Of a stretch of DNA of 37,081 nucleotides, positions 8,252-17,183 are shown in pieces (positions within the stretch are counted from its first letter, which is position 1; each line of letters begins with the position of its first letter). Both the position numbers and the translations under genes were made by a program. The notes under the pieces are model-generated. The model saw only the letters and a list, made by a program, of their open reading frames with translations. It had not been told where the DNA came from and searched no databases. The DNA is from an uncultured Acidobacteriota bacterium (lineage in GTDB: Bacteria; Acidobacteriota; Vicinamibacteria; Marinacidobacterales; SMYC01): assembly GCA_947259165.1 (NCBI GenBank), contig CAMYKY010000018.1, forward strand, positions 27,363 to 64,443, written 5' to 3'.

Positions 8252-8344
8252 AAGGTCGCTAGTTCAGGGTCCAGAGAGTGAACGCCGATCGTCTCTGACG
8301 GAGAGCGGTTTCCGCTTTTCAGCGATTTTTCGCGGGAGGAGCTA

Positions 8345-8716
8345 TTGGAGGTGATTCGTGGCCTCTGGCTTCGCTCCTTCGCCCCGGGCGCTATCGTCAT
8401 GACAGAAGGAGAGGCTGGCGATAGTCTGTTCATCCTGACGACCGGCGCCGTCCGAATCTTCGTAAAGAACCAGGAAGGCCGAAACGTCGAGGTGCGCCGC
8501 ATGGAGGACGGTGAGTTTTTCGGAGAGATCTCACTTCTGTCAGGAAAGGCCCGGACGGCAACGATCACGGCGTCGTCGTCGTGTGAGGTCCTCGAGCTCG
8601 ATCGAGCAACTCTCGACGATATTGCGAGACGACACCCTCGGGTAAGGACGATCGTCCAAGAGTTCTACGAACGGCGTTCGGGAAGCGAGCTCGAGCGCGA
8701 GGCCCGCTCGAATTAA
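8345..8716 (+). CDS. Cyclic-nucleotide-binding (CRP-like) single-domain protein, 5' end uncertain
   Basis: The 123-residue frame from TTG 8345 is a cNMP-binding beta-barrel: FAPGAIVMTEGEAGDSLFIL, FFGEISLLSGKARTATITA (the phosphate-binding cassette, here GEISLLSGKARTAT) and a C-terminal helix. It lacks a DNA-binding domain. Family members normally start with a helix reading like PLFSDFSREELLEVI. That helix is present in frame just upstream (about 8308-8347), but no ATG/GTG opens this frame before a TGA. A GTG at 8279 would fit if one base were shifted near 8297. So either a non-standard start or a frameshift has occurred. Role unknown, probably a regulatory sensor. Confidence 0.75.
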   Translation: MEVIRGLWLRSFAPGAIVMTEGEAGDSLFILTTGAVRIFVKNQEGRNVEVRRMEDGEFFGEISLLSGKARTATITASSSCEVLELDRATLDDIARRHPRVRTIVQEFYERRSGSELEREARSN

Positions 8717-8860
8717 GACGGGGTGCAGTCACGCCCGATGATGTGCTCCAAAGGGGACCCTCAACGGGAAGAGGAGTATGGGTAGAAGGGAGGTATGGTA
8801 GGCAAGAACTAGCTCGACCCGGTATGGTATCGTGCGGCCACGACAGCAGGGTTTCTATCG

Positions 8861-9982
8861 ATGATGGTGCGCATAGGGTTCGTTGTTTCGCTAACAACGG
8901 CTGTTTTGTGCCTGCCTGTCGCTGCGTGGGACGGTGACAAGAACTTACGGCTCGATGAAGAGTTGACTGCGCGTGGCTTCAACGGGGTCGTTCTCGTGGC
9001 CGAAGGGGAGCGGGTGGTTTTCAAAGAGGCTTTCGGTCTCGAGAATTTCGAGAACGAAGAGCTCGCCGATGTCGGCACCGCCTACGAGGTTGGCTCGGTC
9101 TCGAAGCCGTTCACCGCGACGGCGATTCTCCTGCTCGAAGAGCGTGGGGAGTTGCGTCTCAGCGATCCGTTGACGAAGTATTTTCCGAAGCTTCCGTACA
9201 CCGAGGTGACGCTCGAGAGGATGCTGAGTCACACATCGGGACTGTATGACGTCTGCTGTCAGCCGGAGCTTCGCCCGAGCTTCGATGCGTTCTACGGCAA
9301 GTCTGACCCGCCGTACTCGAATCACGACTACCTGGCGTTCATCGAGAAGGAGACGCCGACGCTTCTGGCGACACCGGGCGAGATGTACCGCTATAGCAAC
9401 CTGGCCTATGTCTTGCTCGCGCTCATCGTCGAGCAGGTTTCCGGGGTCGAGTTCGACGCATTTCTGGAGGAGCACATCTTCGACCCAGTCGGACTCGAGC
9501 GCACTTACGTTCTCAGCAAGATGGACGACAAGACGATCGAGAATGTCGCGCTCGGATACCGACGGGAAGCGACCGGCGAGCTCGTCCTCGACGTGCCCGT
9601 GCCGACCGCGCAGCGCCGCTCGGTCTTCGGATCGAGTTACGGCGACGACGAAGTGGTCTCTACGGTAGATGACCTGTTCAAGTTTGGACAAGCGCTGGCG
9701 AAGGGCGAGCTGCTCGAGCGCGATACGCTCGAGCGCGTTCGAGACCCCGCAAGGCTGACCAACGGCGAGCTCGGGCCCTATGGTCTCGGGTTTCGGTTGG
9801 ATGACGGACCGTCGGGTCGGACAATCGTGTTGCACACGGGGAGCACCGACGGCTTTCTCGCGACCGCGACGTTTCCGACCGATGTAAACGACATCACCGT
9901 CGTGTTGTTGACCAATGTCGTGGACGACGGTTTCGCGGAGTTGCGTAAAGCGGTCTTCGACATCGTATGGAGCGGGACTTGA
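8861..9982 (+). CDS. Secreted beta-lactamase-family serine hydrolase (class C / DD-peptidase-like)
   Basis: The 373-residue protein has a signal peptide (residues 1-22, ending LPVAA). It has the three penicillin-binding-protein-fold motifs: SVSK (79-82, nucleophile Ser79 and Lys82), YSN (178-180) and HTG near residue 325. This group includes DD-carboxypeptidases, esterases and D-amino-acid amidases as well as beta-lactamases; antibiotic resistance should not be assumed. It lies 18 bp upstream of an exported alanine racemase, so the two are probably co-transcribed. The pairing suggests that D-amino-acid-containing peptides are processed in the periplasm. Confidence 0.88.
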   Translation: MMVRIGFVVSLTTAVLCLPVAAWDGDKNLRLDEELTARGFNGVVLVAEGERVVFKEAFGLENFENEELADVGTAYEVGSVSKPFTATAILLLEERGELRLSDPLTKYFPKLPYTEVTLERMLSHTSGLYDVCCQPELRPSFDAFYGKSDPPYSNHDYLAFIEKETPTLLATPGEMYRYSNLAYVLLALIVEQVSGVEFDAFLEEHIFDPVGLERTYVLSKMDDKTIENVALGYRREATGELVLDVPVPTAQRRSVFGSSYGDDEVVSTVDDLFKFGQALAKGELLERDTLERVRDPARLTNGELGPYGLGFRLDDGPSGRTIVLHTGSTDGFLATATFPTDVNDITVVLLTNVVDDGFAELRKAVFDIVWSGT

Positions 9983-10000
9983 TTCAGGGAGGAGCGTGAG

Positions 10001-11224
10001 GTGGAAGGAACGAAGCGAAGGGAGTTTCTGGGGCTTGCCGGTGCCGCGTCGGCGGCGGTCGTGCTTACCGGGAAGCTCGCGCGTGGGTCGGTGCAGCGCC
10101 AGTCCCTGGAAGGTTTCGACGTCGCCGATCAGATCGACCCTTGGATCGAGCTCGACATGGACGCGCTAGCCTCGAACGTCAGCGAGGTGCGAAAACGAAT
10201 CGGCGAGATTCCCATCATGGCGGTGGTGAAATGTAATGCCTACGGTCATGGCGATGTCGAGATCGCAACCGCACTCCAGCGCGACAGCAACGTCCGCCGT
10301 TTCATGGTGGTGAAGACGCGGGAAGCCATATCGTTGAGGCAAAACGGTATCGATGGAATGATCTTGAACGCGGGGCCTTTCAGTCGTCGGGAGCTCCCCG
10401 CGCTCATCGGTCACGATATCTCGCAGTCGGTGTACTCCGACGCCGTCGAGGTCTTGTCCGAGGAGGCGGAGAGGCTCGGGAAACCGGTGAAGGTCCACAT
10501 CTGCGTAGATACGGGCATGGGCCGGGTCGGTGTTCCCCACAGCGAGGCTCTAGCCTTCATTGAAAAGGTCGCGGGGCTGCCGAGCATCGAGATTGAAGGT
10601 ACGTTCACGGCCATGACCGAGGACGACGATTTCAACCCGATTCAAATCGAGCGCATCGAAGGAATCTGTGCTGCGGCCGCGAGCCGGGGCATCACGACCG
10701 GCGTTCGCCACGCGGCGTCGACCGCCGAAGTCGATCGGTACCCCTATGCATGGTTGGACATGGTGCGACCTGGAAACTGTCTCGTCGGACTCGAGCCCGA
10801 ACGTCAGACCCACATGGCCATCCGTCCGGTCATGTCCTTCAAGACCCGCGTCGTCTACGTCAAGACGCTGCAGGCGGGGGAGGCGCTGTCGTACCACCGC
10901 GCTTACAAGATCCACAAAGAGACTCGGATCGCGACTCTTCCGTGCGGCTATACCGACGGTTATCCGCCCGTGGTGACGAACTTGGCGGACGTGCTCATCC
11001 GTGGACGGCGTCACCCGGTTATCGCGCCGATTACCGCGAACCACATGATGGTCGACGTCACGAGCTCTCCGGAGGTCGCGATCGGTGACGAGGTTGTCCT
11101 GTGGGGGAGCCAGGGCGACGAGCGGATCACCAAAGTAGAGCTGGAAAAGCTCGCCCCTCGGGCGACGAACGCCTACCGGATGGCAGCGCGTACGCGCACG
11201 TACCTGCCGCGGGTACCGATCTAG
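10001..11224 (+). CDS. Alanine racemase-family enzyme with twin-arginine signal
   Basis: The 407-residue fold-type III PLP racemase starts at a GTG preceded by AGGGAGGAG. The N-terminus KRREFLGLAGAASAAVVLTG is a twin-arginine export signal, which is unusual for the essential cytoplasmic Alr. Lys77 in VVKCNAYGHG binds PLP (usual motif VKADAYGHG), and SYHRAYK (about residue 298) holds the second catalytic Tyr. CGYTDGYPP and the C-terminal beta domain are complete. Periplasmic broad-spectrum amino-acid racemases are known, though they usually carry Sec signals. It is likely co-expressed with the upstream serine hydrolase. Confidence 0.88.
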   Translation: MEGTKRREFLGLAGAASAAVVLTGKLARGSVQRQSLEGFDVADQIDPWIELDMDALASNVSEVRKRIGEIPIMAVVKCNAYGHGDVEIATALQRDSNVRRFMVVKTREAISLRQNGIDGMILNAGPFSRRELPALIGHDISQSVYSDAVEVLSEEAERLGKPVKVHICVDTGMGRVGVPHSEALAFIEKVAGLPSIEIEGTFTAMTEDDDFNPIQIERIEGICAAAASRGITTGVRHAASTAEVDRYPYAWLDMVRPGNCLVGLEPERQTHMAIRPVMSFKTRVVYVKTLQAGEALSYHRAYKIHKETRIATLPCGYTDGYPPVVTNLADVLIRGRRHPVIAPITANHMMVDVTSSPEVAIGDEVVLWGSQGDERITKVELEKLAPRATNAYRMAARTRTYLPRVPI

Positions 11225-11232
11225 GACACGAG

Positions 11233-11961
11233 TTAGAGCCCGTTCGCGTACTCGTTGAACGCGGCGATGAGCTCCGCTTTGAGCTTGGGATGGTTCTCGG
11301 AGACGTCCGTCGTCTCGCCGGGGTCTTCATCGAGGTGGTAGAGCCTCCAGATACTCGGGTCGGCTTCGTTCTTTTGGAGCTTGAAGCCTCCTCGTACCTT
11401 GGCGCCCCGCCGGTCCGAGGTCATCCCGGGGACGGCGTCCATTGCGTCGTGAACGGTGCGGTGTCGCCCACCACGAGCGGCCAAAACGATCGCCCGCGGA
11501 TTCGAAGAACCGGCTGCCCCTGGAACTCGGTACCGGGGTGAGTCGGGCCAGCGATCTCGAGAAGTGTTGGCATCACATCCATGACGGTCAGATAGTTGCG
11601 GTCGATACCGCCTCGCTTGGCGACCGATGTGTGGGACACGAATGCTGCCGCAAGCGTCCCACCCTCATGGAGTGAGCCCTTGACCGCACGATACGGCGCG
11701 GTTCGTCACGCCAGACATCGGCATGGCCCGGGTGGGTGAGCAGCTCGAGCCGGCGTGGGAGTTCGTGAAGCGGGCTCCGCCAAACGCGAGCTCGTCGAGA
11801 TTGGGAGTCGCGGTCTCACCCCCGAGAAAACCGACATCCGTGTAGCCCATGTCGTCGGCGACGATCAAAAGGACGTTCGGCTGCGTTTGTTCGCCGTCGC
11901 CGCCTCGGCGACCGAGGCCCAGCGACAGCGAGATCGCGGCGAGCAGCGTCAATCGGTTCAC
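11233..11961 (-). pseudogene. Degraded arylsulfatase
   Basis: Three reverse-strand fragments in different frames together read as a shrunken sulfatase. From 11961, a signal peptide is followed by QPNVLLIVADDMGYTDVGF and SSCSPTR, the formylglycine motif CxPxR. A second frame (about 11639-11421) gives VMDVMPTLLEIAG and the later region. A third (about 11484-11233) gives WRLYHLDEDPGETTDVSE, the sulfatase C-terminus. Functional family members are near 500 residues; the whole remnant spans only 729 bp, so large internal deletions and frameshifts have occurred. It separates the racemase gene from the sodium symporter. Confidence 0.85.
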
Positions 11962-12098
11962 GGAGTCTCCGTGAAGCGGCTATGCTACTTCAACTCGAAA
12001 AACTTCACGAGGTCCATGCTCTCGGGTTCACGGAGCAGTTAGCCCGGCGAGTCCTCTCATGCTAGGCTCGCCACCGTCCGAAGGGACCTGGATCCACG

Positions 12099-13469
12099 AT
12101 GGAGCAAACGGCGATTCACGAGACTTGGTCCTCGACCCGTGTGTTCATCCTTGCCGCAGTCGGCAGCGCAGTCGGCCTCGGCAATATCTGGCGGTTCCCC
12201 TACCTGGCCGGAGAAAACGGTGGAGGAGCGTTCGTCCTCGTCTACATTTTCGCGGTCGCCATGGTGGCGATGCCGATGCTGGCCGCGGAGTTATTGATCG
12301 GCCGGCGCGGACGCCGAAGTCCCATCAATACGATGCGAATCCTCGCGAGCAACGAGGGGGCTAGCCCCGCTTGGCGGTTTCACGGCTGGTTGATGGTCCT
12401 GATCGCGGTGATCGGGCCAAGCTTTTTCAGTGTCATCTCGGGGTGGTGTCTGGCGTACATTCCCATCGCCGCGAGCGGCACCTTTACTGGGGTCGGCGGC
12501 GCGCGCTCGGCCGAGATCTTGCAAGAACTGATGGACTCTCCTGGAAGAATGATTGCGTGGCACGGAGTGTTCATGGCGTTGACGGTCCTGATCGTCGCCG
12601 GTGGTGTCAACCGAGGTTTGGCCCGCGCGGTGCGTTTGCTGATGCCGACGTTGTTTGTGGTGCTCGTGTGTCTGGTCGTGTACGCCGCGGTCATCGGGGA
12701 TGTCGTGGCCGGTCTTCGTTTCATGTTCACGCCTGATTTTTCGAAGATCGATGCGAACGCCGTTCTCACAGCACTCGGGCAGTCGTTTCTTTCCGTGAGT
12801 ATCGGCGTCGGTGTGATGATGACCTATGGTGCTTACCTTCCGGGAACCGCGTCGATACCGAGAGGCATTGTGGTCATCGCCTGTGTGGACACGTTGGTGG
12901 CGCTCACCGCCGGGCTCGCGATCTTCCCCATCGTGTTCGAGTACGGCCTCGCTCCCGATGAAGGACCCGGACTCATTTTCGTAACGCTGCCGATCGCGTT
13001 TGGTCAGATGCCGGGCGGGACGCTCGTGGGAACACTGTTTTTCGTCTTGCTCATTTTGGCCGCGCTGACATCGTCGATTGGACTCCTGGAGGTCGTTGTT
13101 TCGTGGCTGACGGAGGAGACCCAGGTAAGCCGCCGTACGCTCGCGATCACCGCCGGGATCGTCACTTGGGTAGTGGGAATCGCCTCTGCTTTGTCGTTCA
13201 ACGTTTGGTCGGATGTCACCCCGCTTTCGATGTTCCCACTGTTCGAGCACGAAACGTTGTTCGGCTTAGTCGAGTACTTGACCGCCAACATCATGACGCC
13301 GACCAGCGTCTTGTTGATCGCTATTTTTGGCGGGTGGATTTTGAGCTCTAACTCCTCGCGCGAAGAGCTCGCGCTCTCTGACGGGTTCGGATTTCGCGCG
13401 TGGCGTTTTTTGATCCGATACGTCGCGCCGCTCGCGGTGGCGACCATTTTCATCATCAATCTTGCTTGA
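12099..13469 (+). CDS. Neurotransmitter:sodium symporter (NSS/SNF) family transporter
   Basis: The 456-residue inner-membrane protein has about 11 transmembrane segments. The first segment reads FILAAVGSAVGLGNIWRFPY, the hallmark of the family with sodium-coordinating residues, and the next has NGGGAFVLVYIF. Bacterial members (LeuT, TnaT, MhsT) import hydrophobic or aromatic amino acids with sodium. It is followed 16 bp later by the Rieske oxygenase alpha subunit, so it may import that enzyme's substrate, but the substrate cannot be read from sequence. Confidence 0.93.
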   Translation: MEQTAIHETWSSTRVFILAAVGSAVGLGNIWRFPYLAGENGGGAFVLVYIFAVAMVAMPMLAAELLIGRRGRRSPINTMRILASNEGASPAWRFHGWLMVLIAVIGPSFFSVISGWCLAYIPIAASGTFTGVGGARSAEILQELMDSPGRMIAWHGVFMALTVLIVAGGVNRGLARAVRLLMPTLFVVLVCLVVYAAVIGDVVAGLRFMFTPDFSKIDANAVLTALGQSFLSVSIGVGVMMTYGAYLPGTASIPRGIVVIACVDTLVALTAGLAIFPIVFEYGLAPDEGPGLIFVTLPIAFGQMPGGTLVGTLFFVLLILAALTSSIGLLEVVVSWLTEETQVSRRTLAITAGIVTWVVGIASALSFNVWSDVTPLSMFPLFEHETLFGLVEYLTANIMTPTSVLLIAIFGGWILSSNSSREELALSDGFGFRAWRFLIRYVAPLAVATIFIINLA

Positions 13470-13485
13470 TGGAGGTTCAAACAGC

Positions 13486-14808
13486 ATGGCGTTCAACAAA
13501 ACTCCCAAGGAGTTTCGTGATCTGGTGCGTCCCGATCGGGTACACCGCGACGTGTACCTCGATCGCGAAGTCTTTCGAGACGAACTTCGCCGCATCCACG
13601 GGCGCGCCTGGCTCTACGTTGCCCATGAAAGTCAGGTGCCGAGCGCGGGTGACTTCATGACGACGGCGATGGGAGTGACGCCGGTCGTCGTGGTGCGCCA
13701 CAAGGACGCCTCGATCCGAGTCTTGCGCAACCGCTGCGGGCACAAGGGGGCTGCCGTGGTCGGCAAACGTTGCGGGAGTGCCAAGTCGTTCAGGTGTATG
13801 TACCACGGCTGGACCTACGACACCGACGGCTCGTTGCAAGCCGTTCCTCAACGAAAAGCCTATGACGGCACCGAGATCGATCTGAACGACCCGGCGCATG
13901 GAATGACGCCCGCGCCTAGAGTTGGCACCTACCGAGGATTCGTCTTCGCGAGCTTTGCTGCCGAAGGACCCGAGCTCGAAACCTTTCTCGGTCCCACGAC
14001 GACGGCGCTCGATAACATTGCGGACCGTGCACCGGATGGGGAAGTCGAGGTCGTGGGCGGGCCCTTTCGACTGATCCAACGCAACAATTGGAAGATGGTG
14101 ATCGAGAATCTGAACGATCTCATGCACCCGATGGTCGTCCACATCTCATCGACGGAGGCGGCGGAGCAAGAAGAGGCAGAGTTGCCGGAAGGGCAGAAGC
14201 CGCCGCCAGAGATACCGCTTCTGACGAGCAATGGGTGGTCCTATGATTTCTGGAATGGGTTGAGAGTCGTCTGCTGTGAGTATGGGCACAGCCTGATGGG
14301 AGCCATCAATACGCCGCCGGACACAGACCCGGTCTTTGTCGAGTACGCCGACGTCCTGGAGAAACGGCACGGCCCTCATCGAACCGACGAAATCCTCTCC
14401 TACCCGAGCGTCATGGCGCTGGTGTATCCGAACATATCGCTTCATACGTCGTACCAGCAGCTTCGGGTCATCCACCCGATCGATGTCGATCGGACGCTGC
14501 TGGAGGTGTGGACGTTTCGCTTGAAAGGGGCCCCTGAAGGGATGTATCGACGTTGCCGAAGTTACGCGAACCTGGTCAACTCACCCTCGTCCATCGGAAA
14601 CGCCGACGACGTCGAGGCCTTCATGCGCGTGCATCGGGGGCTCGAAAACGACACCATGGAGTGGATCAGCCAACATCGAAATGTCGGCCAGGATCAACAA
14701 ACCAATGAAGGGGTCGTCGCGGTTCCGGGAACGAGCGAGCTTCCGATGCGAAACCATTTCAAAGCGTGGCTCGCCTACATGACCGAGGAGCAGGGAAATG
14801 GTCGCTAG
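13486..14808 (+). CDS. Rieske non-haem iron oxygenase, alpha subunit
   Basis: The 440-residue protein starts at ATG 13486 (GGAGG at 13471-13475). The Rieske [2Fe-2S] ligands are Cys84-x-His86 and Cys104-x2-His107. The mononuclear iron site shows ENLNDLMHPMVVH, with His214 and His219 and the bridging Asp211. This is the ring-hydroxylating dioxygenase architecture; family members need a ferredoxin/reductase pair, which is not encoded nearby. The beta subunit overlaps it by 11 bp. Substrate is unknown; aromatic acids or amines are typical. Confidence 0.92.
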   Translation: MAFNKTPKEFRDLVRPDRVHRDVYLDREVFRDELRRIHGRAWLYVAHESQVPSAGDFMTTAMGVTPVVVVRHKDASIRVLRNRCGHKGAAVVGKRCGSAKSFRCMYHGWTYDTDGSLQAVPQRKAYDGTEIDLNDPAHGMTPAPRVGTYRGFVFASFAAEGPELETFLGPTTTALDNIADRAPDGEVEVVGGPFRLIQRNNWKMVIENLNDLMHPMVVHISSTEAAEQEEAELPEGQKPPPEIPLLTSNGWSYDFWNGLRVVCCEYGHSLMGAINTPPDTDPVFVEYADVLEKRHGPHRTDEILSYPSVMALVYPNISLHTSYQQLRVIHPIDVDRTLLEVWTFRLKGAPEGMYRRCRSYANLVNSPSSIGNADDVEAFMRVHRGLENDTMEWISQHRNVGQDQQTNEGVVAVPGTSELPMRNHFKAWLAYMTEEQGNGR

Positions 14809-15289
14809 AGCCCAGGTCGATCTCGGAGAGATTGAGCAGTTCCTTTTCAAGGAAGCGATGTACCTCGACCGAGGGCTCTACGATGAGTGGCTCGATCTGT
14901 TTGCCGACGACGGCCTCTATTGGGTTCCTGCCGCGCCCGAGCAGGAAGATCCGTACAACCATGTTTCGTTGTATTTCGAAGACAAGATCCTCCGACAGAT
15001 GCGAGTGCGACGCTTGCGTCACGAGCAGGCTTTCTCTCTGCAAAGTCCCGTACGCGCTAGCCGGATCCTGGGCAACGTCTTGTTGGAGGGTGTCGATGAC
15101 GACAGCGGCGTGTGCCGGGTTCGCTCGACGTTTCACATGTTGGAGCTGCAGTTCGGGGAGCAACAGACCTATGGCGGCTCCTACACTCACGAACTCATGC
15201 CCGTCGCGGATAGCTACAAGATCAAGTTGAAGCGAGTGGACCTCATCAATTGTGATGCCCCACTCGACATCATGCAGGCGTTTTTGTAG
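14798..15289 (+). CDS. Ring-hydroxylating dioxygenase, beta subunit
   Basis: The 163-residue SnoaL/NTF2-like protein begins inside the end of the alpha subunit (11-bp overlap). EIEQFLFKEAMYLDRGLYDE, then LFADDGLYWVP, is the typical opening of dioxygenase beta subunits. The middle has VRRLRHEQAF, and the end has KIKLKRVDLINCDAPL. It is a structural subunit of an alpha3-beta3 oxygenase and carries no iron ligands. Confidence 0.9.
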   Translation: MVARAQVDLGEIEQFLFKEAMYLDRGLYDEWLDLFADDGLYWVPAAPEQEDPYNHVSLYFEDKILRQMRVRRLRHEQAFSLQSPVRASRILGNVLLEGVDDDSGVCRVRSTFHMLELQFGEQQTYGGSYTHELMPVADSYKIKLKRVDLINCDAPLDIMQAFL

Positions 15290-15290
15290 G

Positions 15291-15319
15291 TCGGCTCCTC
15301 GTTTCACAACGCGAGCCGA
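15291..15319. terminator. Stem-loop after the Rieske dioxygenase genes
   Basis: TCGGCTC (15291-15297) pairs with GAGCCGA (15313-15319) across a 15-nt loop, starting 2 bp after the beta-subunit stop codon. There is no T-run, so intrinsic termination is only possible, not shown. Confidence 0.35.
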
Positions 15320-15397
15320 ATAGGGTGGGCCCGGATTTCTTGATTCCCGGATCGCCCTGCGCTACCGTCACATGGATCAGGAGGCCGATCAGCGCGT

Positions 15398-16618
15398 ATG
15401 GCACGGCAAGCGGAATCGAAGCAAGAGAATCTCATCCGGCTCAAGGATCGCGCTCTGTCCGCGACTGCCGAGGGCATCACCATCGCGGATGCCCGGCTTG
15501 CCGATCGACCTTTGATTTACGTCAACGCGGGTTTCGAGCGGCTGACGGGCTATCCGCGTGAGGCCGTGCTCGGACGGAATTGCCGTTTCCTTCAAGGTGC
15601 TGGGACGGATGCGGACACCATCAGTGAGCTCCGGGATTCCATCGAAGCGGCGCGCGAGTGTACCGTGGAAATCCTCAATTACCGCAAAGACGGAACGCCG
15701 TTTTGGAATCGGCTTTCCATCACACCCGTGAGAGATGCCGCTGGAGAGGTGAGTCACTTTATCGGCGTTCAATCCGACGTGAGCGAGCGTCGGCGTGCGG
15801 AAGACGAGCTTCGACGGGCGACGGGCGAGCTCGAGGTGGCGCTCACACAGGTGCGGCGGGATCTCGATTTGGCGGCACGAGTTCAGCAGTCGTTTCTTCC
15901 CAAGAAGACGCCGGAGCTCGAGGGATTGCAAATCGCATGGGAGTACCGGCCGTGTGCGCATCTCGCGGGTGACTTCCTCAACGTGTTTGCGCTCGATGAC
16001 ACGCGCGTAGCGCTATATGTTCTCGATGTCAGTGGCCATGGCGCATCGGCGGCTCTTTTGTCGGTGACGCTTAGTCGCTGGCTCTCCGCCACGCCGTCCG
16101 ATTCTTGCCTGTTTCGTCGAAACGAAGGCGACTCCGGCGGGTACCGGATCGCTTGTCCGAGTGAAGTCGGCGCGTTCCTGAATGAGCGCTTCCAACTCGA
16201 TGCGAGGCTCGCTCAATATTTCACGTTGATCTACGGTGTGTTGGATGTGTCCGCGCGGCGGTTCGACTATGTTGCCGCCGGACACCCGGGACCTGTGCAC
16301 GTTCCCGTCAATGGCACGGCGTGCGCTTACTCGTCAACGGCAACCCCCATTGGACTTCTCCCGGGCGTCGAGTTCCAAGAGGCTTCCCTGGCGCTCGGTC
16401 CCGGGGACCGGTTCTACCTCTACACGGATGGCCTGACCGAGGCGGTCAATCTTCGCGACGAAGAGCTCGGACAAACTCGCTTTTGCCGCATGCTCGAACG
16501 GAGCCGCGATGTCACACTCGAGCAGTCGCTGCACGGCGCGATTCAATTGATGACGGATTGGCAAGGCAGCGGCGCGAGCGCGGACGACGTTTCGCTGCTA
16601 GCCGCGCAGATCGACTAG
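15398..16618 (+). CDS. LOV-domain PP2C (SpoIIE-type) phosphatase, blue-light receptor
   Basis: The protein has 406 residues. Residues ~20-128 form a LOV domain with the full flavin motif GRNCRFLQG; Cys62 is the photoreactive cysteine. The FMN-contacting Asn94 (NYRKDG), Asn104 (FWNRL) and Gln125 (FIGVQ) are all kept. A coiled-coil linker (~130-165) leads to a PP2C/SpoIIE domain with metal aspartates in AGDFLNVF (Asp192) and DVSGHGASAAL (Asp210). Related light-sensing phosphatases feed sigma-B-type partner switching, but no STAS or anti-sigma kinase gene is visible here. The ATG lies 13 bp after AGGAGG, a long spacing. Its stop is 13 bp from the stop of the convergent PYP gene. Confidence 0.93.
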   Translation: MARQAESKQENLIRLKDRALSATAEGITIADARLADRPLIYVNAGFERLTGYPREAVLGRNCRFLQGAGTDADTISELRDSIEAARECTVEILNYRKDGTPFWNRLSITPVRDAAGEVSHFIGVQSDVSERRRAEDELRRATGELEVALTQVRRDLDLAARVQQSFLPKKTPELEGLQIAWEYRPCAHLAGDFLNVFALDDTRVALYVLDVSGHGASAALLSVTLSRWLSATPSDSCLFRRNEGDSGGYRIACPSEVGAFLNERFQLDARLAQYFTLIYGVLDVSARRFDYVAAGHPGPVHVPVNGTACAYSSTATPIGLLPGVEFQEASLALGPGDRFYLYTDGLTEAVNLRDEELGQTRFCRMLERSRDVTLEQSLHGAIQLMTDWQGSGASADDVSLLAAQID

Positions 16619-16631
16619 CCGCTCGAGAAGC

Positions 16632-17042
16632 TCAGGCGCCTGGCGCGACATCCACGAAAATCCACGCGTGGTCGTTGCTCCCCTCGTAGTGGAGGGTTAC
16701 CATCACGTGGACCGGGCCTTTCGAGAACGTGAATCGGAACGGGAACGTCTCGCGGAGTTTGCCGCGCTTGATCCCATTGCGAAATCGTTCCCCAAACTCT
16801 TTCACGTTCGTGCACGGCGCTACTTCGGTAAAGAAGCTCTTGCCGACGACTTCGGCCGGGTCTCGATCGGCGAGCTCGGCTTCGGCAGCATTGTACGCGA
16901 GGACGACGCCCTCACGATCGACCTGGATGACCCCGAATGGAAGCTCGTCGAGCTCAGGGCGCGTAAGCCCTTCGACCTGGTGCAGCCTATGGATTGATGA
17001 ACGCTGGTCAGGGTCGAGCTCCGGTGGTTTCTGGTCTGTCAT
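16632..17042 (-). CDS. pyp: Photoactive yellow protein (PYP)
   Basis: The 136-residue PAS-fold protein is collinear, without gaps across the core, with the Halorhodospira PYP as I recall it. The p-coumarate-binding cysteine is in EVAPCTN (Cys77, equivalent to Cys69). The chromophore hydrogen-bonders Tyr50 (Tyr42) and Glu54 (Glu46) and the gate Arg60 (Arg52) are conserved. Thr50 is Ala and Met100 is Lys108; in the model protein, replacing Met100 slows dark recovery. ATG 17042 is preceded by GGAG at good spacing; a longer upstream reading frame is unlikely. It is the last gene of a sigma-flavoprotein-PYP operon. No tyrosine ammonia lyase or coumaroyl-CoA ligase is in the window. Confidence 0.93.
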   Translation of the reverse strand: MTDQKPPELDPDQRSSIHRLHQVEGLTRPELDELPFGVIQVDREGVVLAYNAAEAELADRDPAEVVGKSFFTEVAPCTNVKEFGERFRNGIKRGKLRETFPFRFTFSKGPVHVMVTLHYEGSNDHAWIFVDVAPGA

Positions 17043-17183
17043 GAGAGTTGCTCCATCCTCTGCCAGCGCATGGAGCCGTGTCAAACGGACGTCGCAAGCG
17101 AGCGGAAATCTGGAGGGTCTCCAGTGTGACGGTGTGGTGTTCCCAGACGGTGCGCTGGTCTCGAACGAGAAAGACACCCGGCA

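Noticed and set aside
8861-9982. Antibiotic-resistance beta-lactamase
   Set aside because: The fold motifs are shared with many non-resistance serine hydrolases, and the racemase neighbour suggests another role.
12291-13250. 319-codon reverse-strand frame
   Set aside because: Extremely rich in Arg, His, Asp and Gln, the usual antisense image of membrane-protein codons; it mirrors the sodium symporter.
17043-17177. N-terminal extension of PYP
   Set aside because: The extra residues are unlike PYP, and a good ribosome binding site precedes the internal ATG at 17042.
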